Part shown: positions 44,047-53,722 of the stretch, one piece after another
Layout: each line of letters opens with the position of its first letter
How positions within the stretch are numbered: position 1 is the stretch's first letter
Source: Pullulanibacillus sp. KACC 23026
GTDB lineage: Bacteria > Bacillota > Bacilli > Bacillales > Sporolactobacillaceae
Direction: 5' to 3'
Assembly: GCF_029094525.1 (NCBI RefSeq)
Contig: NZ_CP119107.1
Location: forward strand, 1,426,001-1,490,000
Length of the DNA stretch: 64,000 bases
Notes under the pieces: generated by a model
The model's database searches: none
Seen by the model: the letters and a program-made list of their open reading frames with translations, nothing else
What the model was told of the DNA's origin: nothing
Program-made: the position numbers and the translations under genes

Positions 44047-44630
44047 AAATTAACCGCGCCGATTTTGTGATAAGCGCGGTGAAGCCCGATCAATGGCCGA
44101 AAGACGGCTTGCCGGAGATCGCGCTAGCCGGTCGATCCAATGTAGGAAAATCATCCTTGATTAACACCTTATTGAATCGGAAGAACTTGGCTCGCACCTC
44201 ACAAAGACCGGGTAAAACGCAAACACTTAATTATTTTATTATCAATGAATCCTTTTACTTTGTTGACGTTCCTGGCTATGGGTATGCGAAAGTTTCACAG
44301 GCTGAGCGAAAGGCCTGGATTCGCATGATTGAAACCTATCTGACAAAAAATCAACAACTTCGAGTGGTTGTACAGCTTGTTGATCTGCGTCATGCCCCAT
44401 CTGCTGAAGATGTACAAATGTATCAATTTTTAAAACATTACGGTATTCCAGTGATCATCGTTACAACAAAGGCAGATAAAATTTCACGCGGCCAATACCA
44501 AAAGCATTTAAAAGTGGTTCGCGAAACCTTAAATAAAGATCCCGAAGATCCGATTGTCCTGTTCTCCTCTTTTAAAGGATTGGGCAAGGACGAACTGTGG
44601 CAGGCCATTCAACCCTATCTAGGAAGTTGA
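44043..44630 (+). CDS. ysxC: Ribosome biogenesis GTPase YsxC/EngB
   Basis: A 195-residue GTPase required for 50S subunit assembly. G1 is [10 protein letters not shown] (residues about 30-39), G2 is in the [11 protein letters not shown] segment, G3 DVPGYG, G4 TKADK and G5 SSFKG. Translationally coupled to lonA through an ATGA overlap, as in other Bacillales. A double hairpin ends the operon. Confidence 0.97.
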   Translation: MKINRADFVISAVKPDQWPKDGLPEIALAGRSNVGKSSLINTLLNRKNLARTSQRPGKTQTLNYFIINESFYFVDVPGYGYAKVSQAERKAWIRMIETYLTKNQQLRVVVQLVDLRHAPSAEDVQMYQFLKHYGIPVIIVTTKADKISRGQYQKHLKVVRETLNKDPEDPIVLFSSFKGLGKDELWQAIQPYLGS

Positions 44631-44656
44631 TGGAAAACAGCCTAAAACTAAAAAAA

Positions 44657-44728
44657 CTGTCGACTTCCTCCATTTAGGAGGTTTTGTCGACAGTCTAAAA
44701 GCTCCCCAAAACGGGAGCTTTTATTTTT
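44657..44728. terminator. Two hairpins between ysxC and the convergent membrane-protein gene
   Basis: CTGTCGAC/GTCGACAG (44657-44664, 44686-44693) forms the first hairpin with an inner CCTCC/GGAGG pair. AAAAGCTCCC/GGGAGCTTTT (44697-44706, 44713-44722) forms the second, with T tracts on both strands, so it serves both converging operons. Confidence 0.85.
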
Positions 44729-45212
44729 TCTTATAGAAAAAGATTAGACCAATAATGATAATGATAAGCGGCCAATATTGGCTGAGTGACCCGACCTTAT
44801 GTAGAAGTTGTCCATTTAGCCGATGAGAAAACAGTGGAAAAAGTGCGAATACAATGAGAATGATACCAAGTGAAAGGCCATTTTTCTTCACTTTGTAATA
44901 ACGAATGAGAAATCCAATCCCCATTAACAATGGATAATAGGTCTCTGCCCGTGCCCACATCGGAAGAATTTCCGTCAAAAAAGGATGTGCACCAAATCCG
45001 ATAAGAAGAAAGGCGGGAAAGAGTAGATCCCATTCCGGTGCCATCCAACCAAAAACAAAAAAGCAAAGGCCGAAAATAAGCAGAAGCTCAGGCCATTCCA
45101 GCCATTTATTATGAGTAAAGACATGCCAATGCTGAAGAAATAAAAAAAGCCCTGCCCCTATTAAAAGAAGGCCAGCAAGCGTCCTCTCTTTTTTAATAAG
45201 AACCCCTCCCAA
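44721..45212 (-). CDS. LiaI/LiaF-like membrane protein
   Basis: A small integral membrane protein of about 160 residues with six hydrophobic segments (TLAGLLLIGAGLFLFLQ near the start, YWPLIIIIIGLIFFY at the end), resembling the membrane region of LiaI/LiaF-type proteins. The start is unclear: GGGAGGGG on the minus strand is placed for initiation at an ATT codon (IKKERTLAG...), whereas the in-frame TTG codons (45215, 45212) lie before or in that site. It converges on ysxC. Confidence 0.65.
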   Translation of the reverse strand: MGGVLIKKERTLAGLLLIGAGLFLFLQHWHVFTHNKWLEWPELLLIFGLCFFVFGWMAPEWDLLFPAFLLIGFGAHPFLTEILPMWARAETYYPLLMGIGFLIRYYKVKKNGLSLGIILIVFALFPLFSHRLNGQLLHKVGSLSQYWPLIIIIIGLIFFYKKK

Positions 45213-45239
45213 CAAAAACTAAACTATTAACTATCATAG

Positions 45240-45280
45240 CAAGCCCTTTACTTGAAGTCACGCTTCAAGTAAAGGGCTTG
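45240..45280. repeat. Perfect 18-bp inverted repeat
   Basis: CAAGCCCTTTACTTGAAG, loop TCACG, and its exact complement. It has no T tract, so it is not a normal terminator; it belongs to the repeat cluster. Confidence 0.85.
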
Positions 45281-45430
45281 AGCATAACCCCATTCATTTA
45301 GCTAAAGGTTATGCGAACAGTCAGTTGGCAAAACCAGAGCGGCAAGGGGGGCTTGAGCATAACCCCATTCATTTAGCAAAAGGTTATGCGAACAGTTAGA
45401 TGCCAAAACGGAGCAGAGAAGGCGGCAAGG
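45276..45430. repeat. Two-copy 75-bp direct repeat with internal hairpin
   Basis: GCTTGAGCATAACCCC starts at 45276 and again at 45351. Each copy contains GCATAACC...GGTTATGC (a hairpin around CCATTCATTTAGC), followed by GAACAGT and a less conserved AAAACSRGAGC...GGCAAGGGGG part. Confidence 0.85.
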
Positions 45431-45701
45431 GGGCATAACTATTAAATAGAGAATATTCTCGTTACACTAAAAAAGTTAGGCGTAGCGAGAATACGCGATC
45501 TGCCGCAAAACGAGCTATTTGCGAAGTTAGGTGTAATGAGAATACGCTACATGCTTCATCCGCTGATTTTAAGAAAGAAAGTAATGGTATTAATGAAAAG
45601 GACTCCCCTTCAAGCATCCTATTTGCAGTTAAACTAGGGAAGATTTAAACTAGTGAGGGTAAAGTAATAGTAGGTAATGGATGATCGTTTTAATTTAGTT
45701 A

Positions 45702-45746
45702 GTTCTCGCGTACCATTCAAAGGTTATTTAAATGGAACGCGAGAAC
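45702..45746. repeat. Inverted repeat with ACCGTCCCC tail
   Basis: GTTCTCGCGT-ACCATT (45702-45717) pairs with AATGG-AACGCGAGAAC (45731-45746) with one mismatch, followed by CGTCCCCGCG. The pattern of hairpin plus GTCCCC resembles the dispersed element at 55215-55306. Confidence 0.7.
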
Positions 45747-45947
45747 CGTCCCCGCGTTTCGCGCGCGTTTCAGACCACCGCGCCTCAAGTGTGATTTTTA
45801 TTACTAAAATGCGATGGGGTTTTGTGGTATACTGTTTATTGGATGTTTTGTTGAGTGGGTTGGTTTTTTGATCAATCCTTAATTATTTAGGAAGTCCTTA
45901 TTTTGATTTATAAATAGATTATACTTTTAAAACATGGAGTGACCGTT

Positions 45948-47318
45948 ATGCATATTTTGGTCGTTGGGTTGAATCATCGAACGGCACCTGTTCATATCCG
46001 GGAAAAGCTTGCTTTCCCAGAGTCTGAATTGGGACGTGCTCATGTTGAGTTAAGACAACAGAAAAGTATTTTTGAGAACGTCATTGTTTCTACGTGCAAT
46101 CGGACAGAAATCTATGTTGTCACTGACCAAGTGCACACAGGCCGTTATTATACAAAACAATTCCTGATCAATTGGTTCAATGAAAGGCCGGAAGATATTG
46201 AACCTTATTTATTTGTGAAGGAAGGAAGAGAAGCGGTTGAACATCTTTTCCGTTTGACGTGCGGATTGGAATCGCTTGTCATTGGCGAGACTCAGATTCT
46301 TGGTCAGGTACGTTCTTCGTTTATGTTGGCTCAGTCCTCTGAGACAACAGGCACCTTTTTTAATGAACTGTTTAAGCAAGCCTTGACGGTTGCTAAACGA
46401 GCCCATTCTGAAACCTCAATTAATGAAAATGCTGTTTCGGTCAGCTATGCCGCTGTCGAGCTTGCCAATAAGATTTTTGGTCGTCTTGACGATAAGGAAA
46501 TCTTGATCATTGGTGCGGGCAAGATGGGTGAATTGACGGCCAAACATTTAAAGAGCCATGGTGTTCCGAAAATCCGTGTCGTCAACCGCACATATGAGAA
46601 GGCAGAAGAGCTTGCTGCTCACTTCTCGGGTCAACCGCTGGAATGGACACGCATGGAATCCGCACTGAAAGAAACGGATATCGTCATTAGTTCAACAGGG
46701 GCAAAAGGATTAGTGTTGGACGCTGGAACTGTTCAGCAAGCAATGAAAGAGAGAAAAGGCAGACCTCTTTTCATTGTTGATATTGCCGTCCCTCGTGATA
46801 TTGATCCGGAGATAAATAAAGTGGAAGGCGTTTTTCTATATGATATCGATGATCTCGAAGGTATTGTTGAAGCCAATATTCTTGAAAGACAAGAAGAAGC
46901 TCAAAAAATTGAAGCGTTGATTGTCTCTCAAATTGCGGCATTTGAACAATGGATCAAGACCCTTGGCGTTGTGCCGGCAATACAAGCGATACGTGAGAAG
47001 GCGCTTATGATTCAGGAGGATACGATGAAGAGTCTTGAACGGAAATTGGATCATCTGTCTGATCGCGATAAGAAACTCATCGGAAAGCATATGAAGAGTA
47101 TTATTAACCAATTGTTAAGAGACCCTATCCAGCGAGCGAAAGAATTTGCCGACGAGAGAGAAGGACAGCTTAAGCTTGAAACGCTGATCCAGTTATTTGG
47201 TGTTGAAGAAGCCTATGAAAAGAAAGTGGCTGGAACTGCTTCAAACCTTGCAGAATCGAAACAACCTAATGCCGAGGGGCAAAAGGTTAGATGGAATGAA
47301 GCGGCGATTAACTCCTAG
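45948..47318 (+). CDS. hemA: Glutamyl-tRNA reductase
   Basis: A 456-residue NADPH enzyme that reduces glutamyl-tRNA to glutamate-1-semialdehyde, first step of haem synthesis. The start [20 protein letters not shown], catalytic Cys in STCNRTEIY (about residue 50), [16 protein letters not shown], and the nucleotide site [14 protein letters not shown] are all present. The C-terminal dimerisation helix follows. ATG 45948 is chosen (GGAGTG nine bases upstream); a GTG at 45939 is in frame. First gene of the hem operon. Confidence 0.97.
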   Translation: MHILVVGLNHRTAPVHIREKLAFPESELGRAHVELRQQKSIFENVIVSTCNRTEIYVVTDQVHTGRYYTKQFLINWFNERPEDIEPYLFVKEGREAVEHLFRLTCGLESLVIGETQILGQVRSSFMLAQSSETTGTFFNELFKQALTVAKRAHSETSINENAVSVSYAAVELANKIFGRLDDKEILIIGAGKMGELTAKHLKSHGVPKIRVVNRTYEKAEELAAHFSGQPLEWTRMESALKETDIVISSTGAKGLVLDAGTVQQAMKERKGRPLFIVDIAVPRDIDPEINKVEGVFLYDIDDLEGIVEANILERQEEAQKIEALIVSQIAAFEQWIKTLGVVPAIQAIREKALMIQEDTMKSLERKLDHLSDRDKKLIGKHMKSIINQLLRDPIQRAKEFADEREGQLKLETLIQLFGVEEAYEKKVAGTASNLAESKQPNAEGQKVRWNEAAINS

Positions 47319-47332
47319 AAAGGAGTTCAGGC

Positions 47333-48151
47333 ATGTTGTTAAATCTACTTTATGACACAACAATCAGCCTTTACACCTTATGCATTTCTTGCTTTTTTAT
47401 AGATTTTGTTCAGACCAACCGGAGGGTACATGAAATGGCCTTCTGGTTGCTTTCTATTGTTTGGGTCTTGCAGGTGGGGATCTTCTTTCTGAAATATGAA
47501 GAATTAGGGGAATTTCCCATCGTCACCTTAACGGATGGTCTGTTCTTTTTAACTTGGTTTCTTGTTACGGTCACGCTCGTTTTGGATCGATTTTATGAAC
47601 TTGACCTTATCATTTCTTTTTCTAATTTGGCCGGCTTTATTCTCATGGCCATCAGTCTTTTCAAGCCGGACAGGCGTGCTCCAGAGTTAATCAACAGTCA
47701 TTTAATGTCGGACTTGCTGATTATCCATATTACAATTGCGCTTATTGCTTATGCTTTCTTTACTCTTTCATTCGTGCTGTCTATGATGTATATGGTGGAG
47801 TATTCTTGGTTGAAAAAGAAGAAATGGAATCGGCAGCTCACTCGCTTTGGAAGTCTTTCAATGCTTGAGAAAGGCGCTTTTTATTGCAATTTGTGTGGAG
47901 TTCCCTTATTGTTTGTGAGTTTAATCCTTGGGGTCATTCGAGCATCAGCTGCCCTTCCTAACTTCAGCTGGCTCGATCCAAAAGTGATTACCTCTTTCAT
48001 TATATTAGGGGTTTATGGCTATTATCTTTATCAGAAATTAGGCAAGAATGTATATGGAAGACCCCTTGTTTTTTGGAACACAACGGCTTTTCTTTTAATA
48101 CTAATCAACGTATTTTTATCACAAACGATTACGAGTTTCCATCTATGGTAA
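47333..48151 (+). CDS. hemX: HemX, CcsA-like membrane protein
   Basis: A 272-residue protein with eight transmembrane segments (for example LLYDTTISLYTLCISCFFIDF and DLLIIHITIALIAYAFFTLSF, in parts) of the cytochrome-c assembly CcsA family. In Bacillus subtilis HemX lowers the amount of HemA. It lies between hemA and hemC as there. AGAAAGGAG precedes the ATG. Fourteen-base gaps on both sides show operon membership. Confidence 0.93.
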   Translation: MLLNLLYDTTISLYTLCISCFFIDFVQTNRRVHEMAFWLLSIVWVLQVGIFFLKYEELGEFPIVTLTDGLFFLTWFLVTVTLVLDRFYELDLIISFSNLAGFILMAISLFKPDRRAPELINSHLMSDLLIIHITIALIAYAFFTLSFVLSMMYMVEYSWLKKKKWNRQLTRFGSLSMLEKGAFYCNLCGVPLLFVSLILGVIRASAALPNFSWLDPKVITSFIILGVYGYYLYQKLGKNVYGRPLVFWNTTAFLLILINVFLSQTITSFHLW

Positions 48152-48164
48152 TAGGAGGTAGGAT

Positions 48165-49097
48165 ATGAGAACTATTCGAGTAGGCTCACGAAAAAGTCAA
48201 TTGGCTCTTACTCAGACTAATTGGGTGATGGACCAGCTTAAAGCGAAGCATTCTGATTTGAATTTCGAACTCAAACATATTGTAACTAAAGGTGATAAAA
48301 TTCTGGATGTGACGCTGTCAAAAGTAGGAGGCAAAGGCTTATTTGTTAAAGAAATTGAACAAGCACTCTATGATAAAGAGATTGATTTTGCGGTACATAG
48401 CATGAAGGACATGCCTGCTGAGCTTCCTCCAGGACTCACCATTGCCTGCATTCCTGTTCGTGAAAACCCGTTTGATGTCATCATTACGAAGGATAACCGC
48501 TCTCTTGCCGAATTACCTGAAGGGGCGGTTGTTGGAACAAGCAGTCTTCGCCGACAAAGCCAGTTGCTTGCCATAAGACCGGACCTGGAAATTGAATCGA
48601 TTCGTGGGAATATTGATTCCCGATTAAGAAAACTTGAAGAAGGACCGTTTGATGCGATTGTGTTAGCGGCGGCCGGGCTTGAACGAATGGGCTGGTCTGA
48701 CCGGGTGAAGAAAGAGGTGCTTGAAGCGGAAACGATGCTCCCAGCTGTGGGCCAAGGTGCCTTAGCGATTGAATGCCGCTCGGATGACGAGGAACTGCTT
48801 GCCTTGTTAAAAAGTATTCACGATGAAGAAACGGCTCAAGCGGTTCAGGCTGAGCGAGGGTTCTTAGGGGCACTTGAAGGCGGCTGCCAAGTTCCGATTG
48901 CGGCTTTTGCACAATTGCAGTCATCAGGAACTATCCAGTTGTCAGGACTCGTTGCGACACCGGATGGTCAAACTGTCATAGCTGGTCAGGCAGAAGGTAG
49001 TGATCCATTAGCTCTTGGTGAAGGTCTTGCCAATGACTTAAAGGAGAGAGGCGCCAAAGCTATTCTTGATTCTGTTAAAGAGGAATTGAACCAATAA
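48165..49097 (+). CDS. hemC: Porphobilinogen deaminase (hydroxymethylbilane synthase)
   Basis: A 310-residue enzyme joining four porphobilinogens. It shows [12 protein letters not shown] at the start, the catalytic Asp in HSMKDMP (about residue 84), [22 protein letters not shown] and the dipyrromethane-binding Cys in [11 protein letters not shown] (about 242). AGGAGGTAGGAT precedes the ATG. The stop overlaps hemD by one base. Confidence 0.98.
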   Translation: MRTIRVGSRKSQLALTQTNWVMDQLKAKHSDLNFELKHIVTKGDKILDVTLSKVGGKGLFVKEIEQALYDKEIDFAVHSMKDMPAELPPGLTIACIPVRENPFDVIITKDNRSLAELPEGAVVGTSSLRRQSQLLAIRPDLEIESIRGNIDSRLRKLEEGPFDAIVLAAAGLERMGWSDRVKKEVLEAETMLPAVGQGALAIECRSDDEELLALLKSIHDEETAQAVQAERGFLGALEGGCQVPIAAFAQLQSSGTIQLSGLVATPDGQTVIAGQAEGSDPLALGEGLANDLKERGAKAILDSVKEELNQ

Positions 49098-49876
49098 TGA
49101 ACAAGGCTTCTGCACTTTTGGGCCGCCGTCTGTTAATTACGCGTGATGGGGCTTCTGCTATGGCCATGGCAAAAGTGGTGGAGTCCTATGGAGGGATTCC
49201 TTACCTTGCACCTGTTTTGTCGTTTAAGCAAGCTTTATTAGGTGAGGCTGACATTCACGCAATTATGGAGCAGGATTGGCTTGTTTTTACAAGTGCTAAT
49301 GGAGTTCGGTCTTTTTTTGACCAAATAAAAGAGAGGTCGTCTATCGGTTTTCCTAGGATTGCAGTTGTCGGAAGCAAGACGGCTGAAGCCCTTAACCAAT
49401 ATGGTCTAAAGGCCGATCTCATGCCATCTGATTTTACGGCTCGTGCCTTAGCGACTGCTTTTTCTGAATTGCCCGAGGGACAGAAACTAGCCATTTTAAA
49501 AGGACAGCTTGCCAAGGAGTCACTGGAAGAGTCTTTGAAAGAACAGGGGCACTTGGTCTCGAGCTATATCGTTTATCATACGGTTCCCAATTACGAAGGT
49601 AAATCGGATTTGCAAAGGGTTTTAAAGGAACATCCTATCGATGTCCTGACATTAACAAGTCCGTCTTCGCTTGCCTTTTTTCTTGAACTTTCTGGCTATA
49701 CGGTTAATGATCCATTCTTTGACCGCGTCTTGCTTGGATGCATTGGACCAGAAACCAAGAAATTTGCTTTGGAACAAGGGTTTAGCCATGTTATAATGCC
49801 AAACCAATATACTGTAAAAGCACTTATTGAAGCAATAGCTGCTTATTATTTGGAGGGATCATCATGTCAACATTAA
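49097..49876 (+). CDS. hemD: Uroporphyrinogen-III synthase
   Basis: A 259-residue enzyme that cyclises hydroxymethylbilane. The family is weakly conserved; the two-domain layout, [47 protein letters not shown] and [15 protein letters not shown] are recognisable. Position between hemC and hemB confirms the call. Overlaps both neighbours. Confidence 0.95.
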   Translation: MNKASALLGRRLLITRDGASAMAMAKVVESYGGIPYLAPVLSFKQALLGEADIHAIMEQDWLVFTSANGVRSFFDQIKERSSIGFPRIAVVGSKTAEALNQYGLKADLMPSDFTARALATAFSELPEGQKLAILKGQLAKESLEESLKEQGHLVSSYIVYHTVPNYEGKSDLQRVLKEHPIDVLTLTSPSSLAFFLELSGYTVNDPFFDRVLLGCIGPETKKFALEQGFSHVIMPNQYTVKALIEAIAAYYLEGSSCQH

Positions 49877-50853
49877 ATTTTGACCGTCATAGAAGGTTGC
49901 GTCGGACACCGACTCTGCGCCGCATGATTCGAGAAACTCAAGTGACGGTGGATGACTTTATTTATCCCGTGTTCGCGGTTGAAGGAGAAGGGGTTCGAAA
50001 CGAAATCTCTTCGATGCCAGGCGTCTTTCAGTTCTCTTTAGACACACTCGTGAAAGAAATGGAAGAAGTCGTTTCTCTTGGTATACCTTCTGTTATGGTG
50101 TTTGGTATTCCAAGTGAAAAAGATGCAGTGGGTTCAGGCGCCTACCACACTCATGGAATTGTGCAGAAAGCCATTCGAGTGATTAAAGAAAACTTTCCTG
50201 AACTCGTTGTCATTGCCGACACTTGTTTGTGTGAGTATACCGACCATGGTCATTGCGGGGTTATTCAAGGTGACCAAGTTTTAAATGATGAGAGCTTAAG
50301 CTTACTTGCAAAAACCGCTGTTTCACAAGCTGAAGCAGGGGCTGACATTATTGCCCCTTCCAATATGATGGATGGATTTGTGGCAGCTATTCGTAAAGAG
50401 CTGGATGAAGCAGGCTTTGAAGAGATTCCGATCATGTCTTATGCGGTGAAATATTCCTCTGCCTTCTATGGACCATTTCGTGATGCAGCAGATAGTGCGC
50501 CGCAATTTGGAGATCGTAAATCGTATCAGATGGACCCGGCAAACAGAAGAGAGGCTTTCCGTGAAGCGGAATCCGACGTTCAGGAAGGCGCGGACTTTTT
50601 AATGGTGAAACCTGGCTTGTCTTATCTGGATATCCTTCGTGATATCAGTAATCTGTATGATCTGCCTCTTGTTACTTACAATGTGAGCGGGGAATATGCG
50701 ATGGTCAAGGCGGCGGCCCAAAACGGCTGGATTGATGAAAAACAAACCGTTTTAGAAATTTTAACGAGCTTTAAGCGTGCTGGTGCTGATTTAATTTTGA
50801 CTTATCACGCGAAAGAGGCAGCTCGTTGGTTGAAAGAAGGCTATAAGTCATGA
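49864..50853 (+). CDS. hemB: Delta-aminolevulinic acid dehydratase
   Basis: A 329-residue porphobilinogen synthase. Zinc-binding cysteines are in [14 protein letters not shown], and the Schiff-base lysines in [18 protein letters not shown] (about residue 198) and [12 protein letters not shown] (about 252). It condenses two aminolevulinates. GGAGGGATCATC precedes the ATG inside hemD; its stop overlaps hemL by four bases. Confidence 0.98.
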   Translation: MSTLNFDRHRRLRRTPTLRRMIRETQVTVDDFIYPVFAVEGEGVRNEISSMPGVFQFSLDTLVKEMEEVVSLGIPSVMVFGIPSEKDAVGSGAYHTHGIVQKAIRVIKENFPELVVIADTCLCEYTDHGHCGVIQGDQVLNDESLSLLAKTAVSQAEAGADIIAPSNMMDGFVAAIRKELDEAGFEEIPIMSYAVKYSSAFYGPFRDAADSAPQFGDRKSYQMDPANRREAFREAESDVQEGADFLMVKPGLSYLDILRDISNLYDLPLVTYNVSGEYAMVKAAAQNGWIDEKQTVLEILTSFKRAGADLILTYHAKEAARWLKEGYKS

Positions 50854-52133
50854 TGAATATAAGTCGATCTGTTCAGGCGTTTGAAAAAGCGAAGAAAGTG
50901 ATGCCCGGTGGGGTTAATTCACCGGTGAGAGCTTTTAAATCGGTGGATCTGTCACCTGTTTTTATAAAAGAAGGAAAAGGCTCACGGGTCACTGATATTG
51001 ATGGAAATACGTACATTGACTATGTCTTATCATGGGGACCGCTTATTCTTGGCCATGCGCAACCAAATGTTGTACAAGCTATAAAAGAAACAGCGGAACG
51101 CGGGACAAGCTTTGGGGCGCCTAACTTGCTTGAAACCGAGCTTGCCGAATTGGTCATTGATCGCGTTCGCTCCATTGACGTTGTACGGATGGTGAACTCT
51201 GGAACGGAAGCAACGATGAGTGCGCTTCGTCTGGCTCGAGGGTTTACCGGCCGTGATAAAATTTTGAAGTTTGAAGGCTGTTACCATGGCCATGGAGATT
51301 CTCTTTTAATTAAGGCGGGTTCAGGTGTAGCGACATTAGGATTACCAGATAGTCCTGGAGTACCAAAGGGAATTGCGCAAAACACCATTACGGTTCCTTA
51401 CAATGATCTTGATGGCGTGAAGTTTGCTTTTGAGAAGTTTGGTGAAGAAATTGCGGCAATTATCGTTGAACCTGTAGCAGGAAACATGGGGGTGGTTCCG
51501 CCTCTGCCAGGTTTCTTAGAGGGTCTTCGACAAATCACAGAAGAGTATGGTTCCCTTTTAATTTTTGATGAAGTCATGTCCGGTTTCCGAGTGGATTATT
51601 ATTCAGCGCAAGGGCGTTTTGGGATTACTCCTGATTTGACTTGTCTCGGAAAAGTAATAGGCGGGGGACTCCCTGTAGGAGCATACGGTGGACGCCGCGA
51701 TATTATGGAAAGAGTCGCACCGGCGGGTAACATCTATCAAGCAGGAACGTTGTCAGGCAATCCGCTCGCTATGGCGGCAGGGCTCGCTACACTTTCACAA
51801 GTGAAGCCTGAAGACTATAAAGGCTTTGAACAAAAAGCAACTCGTCTTGAAGAAGGGTATCTTGCCGCGGCAGAAAAGCACCGTGTTCCATTAACTGTTA
51901 ACCGTATTGGTTCGATGATTGGCTTGTTCTTTACGGATAAACAGGTCATTAATTACGAAACAGCTAAATCAGCCAATTTAGATCACTTTACCTCTTATTT
52001 TAGAATGATGCTTGAGCAAGGCATTTCATTACCCCCTTCTCAATTTGAAGGCTTATTCCTCTCAACCGCTCATTCTATGGAAGATATCGAAGCAACCATT
52101 CAGGCAGCTGACTATGCCTTTTCAAAATTTTGA
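50850..52133 (+). CDS. hemL: Glutamate-1-semialdehyde 2,1-aminomutase
   Basis: A 427-residue PLP enzyme making 5-aminolevulinate. It has [12 protein letters not shown] near the start, the PLP-stacking [11 protein letters not shown] region, the Asp in [12 protein letters not shown] and the PLP Lys in [19 protein letters not shown] (about 266). ATG at 50850 or 50853. A hairpin terminator follows. Confidence 0.98.
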   Translation: MMNISRSVQAFEKAKKVMPGGVNSPVRAFKSVDLSPVFIKEGKGSRVTDIDGNTYIDYVLSWGPLILGHAQPNVVQAIKETAERGTSFGAPNLLETELAELVIDRVRSIDVVRMVNSGTEATMSALRLARGFTGRDKILKFEGCYHGHGDSLLIKAGSGVATLGLPDSPGVPKGIAQNTITVPYNDLDGVKFAFEKFGEEIAAIIVEPVAGNMGVVPPLPGFLEGLRQITEEYGSLLIFDEVMSGFRVDYYSAQGRFGITPDLTCLGKVIGGGLPVGAYGGRRDIMERVAPAGNIYQAGTLSGNPLAMAAGLATLSQVKPEDYKGFEQKATRLEEGYLAAAEKHRVPLTVNRIGSMIGLFFTDKQVINYETAKSANLDHFTSYFRMMLEQGISLPPSQFEGLFLSTAHSMEDIEATIQAADYAFSKF

Positions 52134-52140
52134 TAGGTCA

Positions 52141-52176
52141 AAAATAGCGTTCACTACGGTGGACGCTATTTTTTAC
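52141..52176 (+). terminator. Terminator of the hem operon
   Basis: AAAATAGCGT (52141-52150) and ACGCTATTTT (52163-52172) with TTTT after. Confidence 0.88.
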
Positions 52177-52519
52177 ATTAAGAAAGCAGAAAATCGACGC
52201 AGGTAAAATTATAAGAAAAAAGGATACATGCAGCTAGGCTGTTTTCATAAATTTTATTGCTTTTTAGGCCCTTTTTAGGCGGGCAACCCGTGAGCGAGTA
52301 ATGGCTTGTCGATATCACAATTGGGCTATTGGTTCAATCTTTTTTCTATTAAAAATAGAAAAGAGTCATGTTTGCTAGAAAGTGTGAATAGACTGAGGTT
52401 AAGGGAACCATTCGATGAGTAAGTGCTTATCGTTTTTTTGCTCTAAACTAGGAAGTTGACATAAAAACAGACGAGATTACATAAATCTGTATTATGAATA
52501 AGTGGAAAGGGTGAACGTA
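52177..52519 (+). promoter_or_regulatory. spoVID upstream region, candidate sigma-E promoter
   Basis: This gap of about 340 bases has no supported gene. ACATAAA (52459-52465), 14 bases, CATAAATC (52480-52487) is a partial match to sigma-E promoters (spoVID is sigma-E dependent in Bacillus subtilis). TTGACA (52456-52461) overlaps it but lacks a good -10 at the right distance. Confidence 0.35.
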
Positions 52520-53716
52520 ATGTCCCATGCCTCAAGCCAAAGTCTTCAATTTTCAATCGATGAAACCATTTGGTTAAGAAATGGATATGAAGCAGAGGAG
52601 ATTTTATCCTTAGCTCTCGACCCCGATATCACAATAGAAGAAACATCTCAATATGTTGCTATAAGAGGCTCATTAAGATTGACCGGTGAATATAAGCCTG
52701 CGGTTCAGGATGAAGTGATTGAACGAACCGAAGACGTCTCCTACCGTGTGATTGACGAAATTATGGAAACAGAAGATGGGACGGCATATATGGAACACCA
52801 TTTTCCAGTGGATATCACTATTCCGGCTAATCGTGTGAGGGCTATTGAAGATGTTTATGTCACTGTTGATTCATTGGACTATGTTCAACCGAATAAGGGG
52901 TGTCTGCAATTACAGGCAGATATTTCGATTTCTGGGTTAGTTAATCCCGACCTGCAGGCTATTGATTCACGTCAAGAGGAGAGCTATCAAGAAAAACAAG
53001 AGAATGCCTATGATCCACTAGACACGGTCAACTATGAAGCGTATCGAGAGCCTGATGAAGAGGAGCCAGCAAAAGCCCCGCAAATTGATTTTAAGGAACG
53101 TGAAGAGGAAGCAATAGAAGAACTCTCTTATCAAACGGATTTTGAAGAAGCAGCAGATGCTCAGGATGGCGTGTTATTCCAGACAGAGGATGAGGAGGAA
53201 GAAATCATCATCCCTGTGCGAAGTGAGAACATTCCAATGGAGAGTGAACCTGAAACCGAAACAGGGTTCAAACAATTTGAAACCCCTACTATGCAAGTAA
53301 ATACAGGTTTGAAAAAGGGAACTGAGGCCGCTGGTGAAGAAAACAAGCAGCCGGCCGTTCAAGTTTCAGAATCGGCGCCTGCTGTGCCTTCAACACCAGC
53401 ACCTGAACCTGAACAAACAGCTCCTATTGAAGAAAACGTCCCGTCAGTTGCGGAGGAAGTGGATCACCAAGAGTCCGTTGAAGAAAAACCAAAAATTAAA
53501 CGACGTGATGAAAATGCCCTGTATCTCACTAAGATGCTGACGAGCGAAAATGAACAGTTTACAAAGGTGAAAATTTGCATTGTTCAAGAAGGGGATAACC
53601 TTGAAACAATCGCTAACCGATATAAAGTTCCGGTAACGAATATTTTAAGAAGGAATCAATTAAGCACAGAGAGCTTGGATGAAGGGCAAGTGTTATATAT
53701 CCCGGTAAAGGGGTGA
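52520..53716 (+). CDS. spoVID: Spore coat assembly protein SpoVID
   Basis: A 398-residue protein. The N-terminal 130 residues form the SpoVID/VpsR-like beta domain (SLQFSIDETIWLRNGYEAEEIL; ALDPDITIEETSQYVAIRGSL, quoted in parts). A long acidic, low-complexity middle follows, and a C-terminal LysM (CIVQEGDNLETIANRYKVPV). SpoVID anchors the morphogenetic coat layers around the forespore. ATG 52520 is chosen with AAAGGGTG eight bases before; in-frame GTG codons lie at 52502 and 52511. Confidence 0.95.
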   Translation: MSHASSQSLQFSIDETIWLRNGYEAEEILSLALDPDITIEETSQYVAIRGSLRLTGEYKPAVQDEVIERTEDVSYRVIDEIMETEDGTAYMEHHFPVDITIPANRVRAIEDVYVTVDSLDYVQPNKGCLQLQADISISGLVNPDLQAIDSRQEESYQEKQENAYDPLDTVNYEAYREPDEEEPAKAPQIDFKEREEEAIEELSYQTDFEEAADAQDGVLFQTEDEEEEIIIPVRSENIPMESEPETETGFKQFETPTMQVNTGLKKGTEAAGEENKQPAVQVSESAPAVPSTPAPEPEQTAPIEENVPSVAEEVDHQESVEEKPKIKRRDENALYLTKMLTSENEQFTKVKICIVQEGDNLETIANRYKVPVTNILRRNQLSTESLDEGQVLYIPVKG

Positions 53717-53722
53717 GTGATT

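Larger units (their letters stand above)
45216..45938. other. Repeat-rich intergenic region before hemA
   Basis: About 720 bases with no supported gene. It holds a long hairpin (45240-45280), a 75-base direct repeat (45276-45430), two copies of a GTTAGGYGTARYGAGAATACGC element (about 45470-45495 and 45526-45550) and an inverted repeat (45702-45746). hemA promoter elements should lie in the last 120 bases, where TATACT (45828-45833 and 45920-45925) occurs twice without a strong -35. Confidence 0.6.

Noticed and set aside
45677-45871. 64-residue + frame before hemA.
   Set aside because: It crosses the ACCGTCCCC inverted repeat, lacks a ribosome binding site and shows no coding features.
45908-45923. 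PerR-box-like sequence TTATAAATAGATTATA before hemA.
   Set aside because: It has one extra base relative to the 15-base PerR consensus and is A/T-rich by chance in this region; kept only as a remark.
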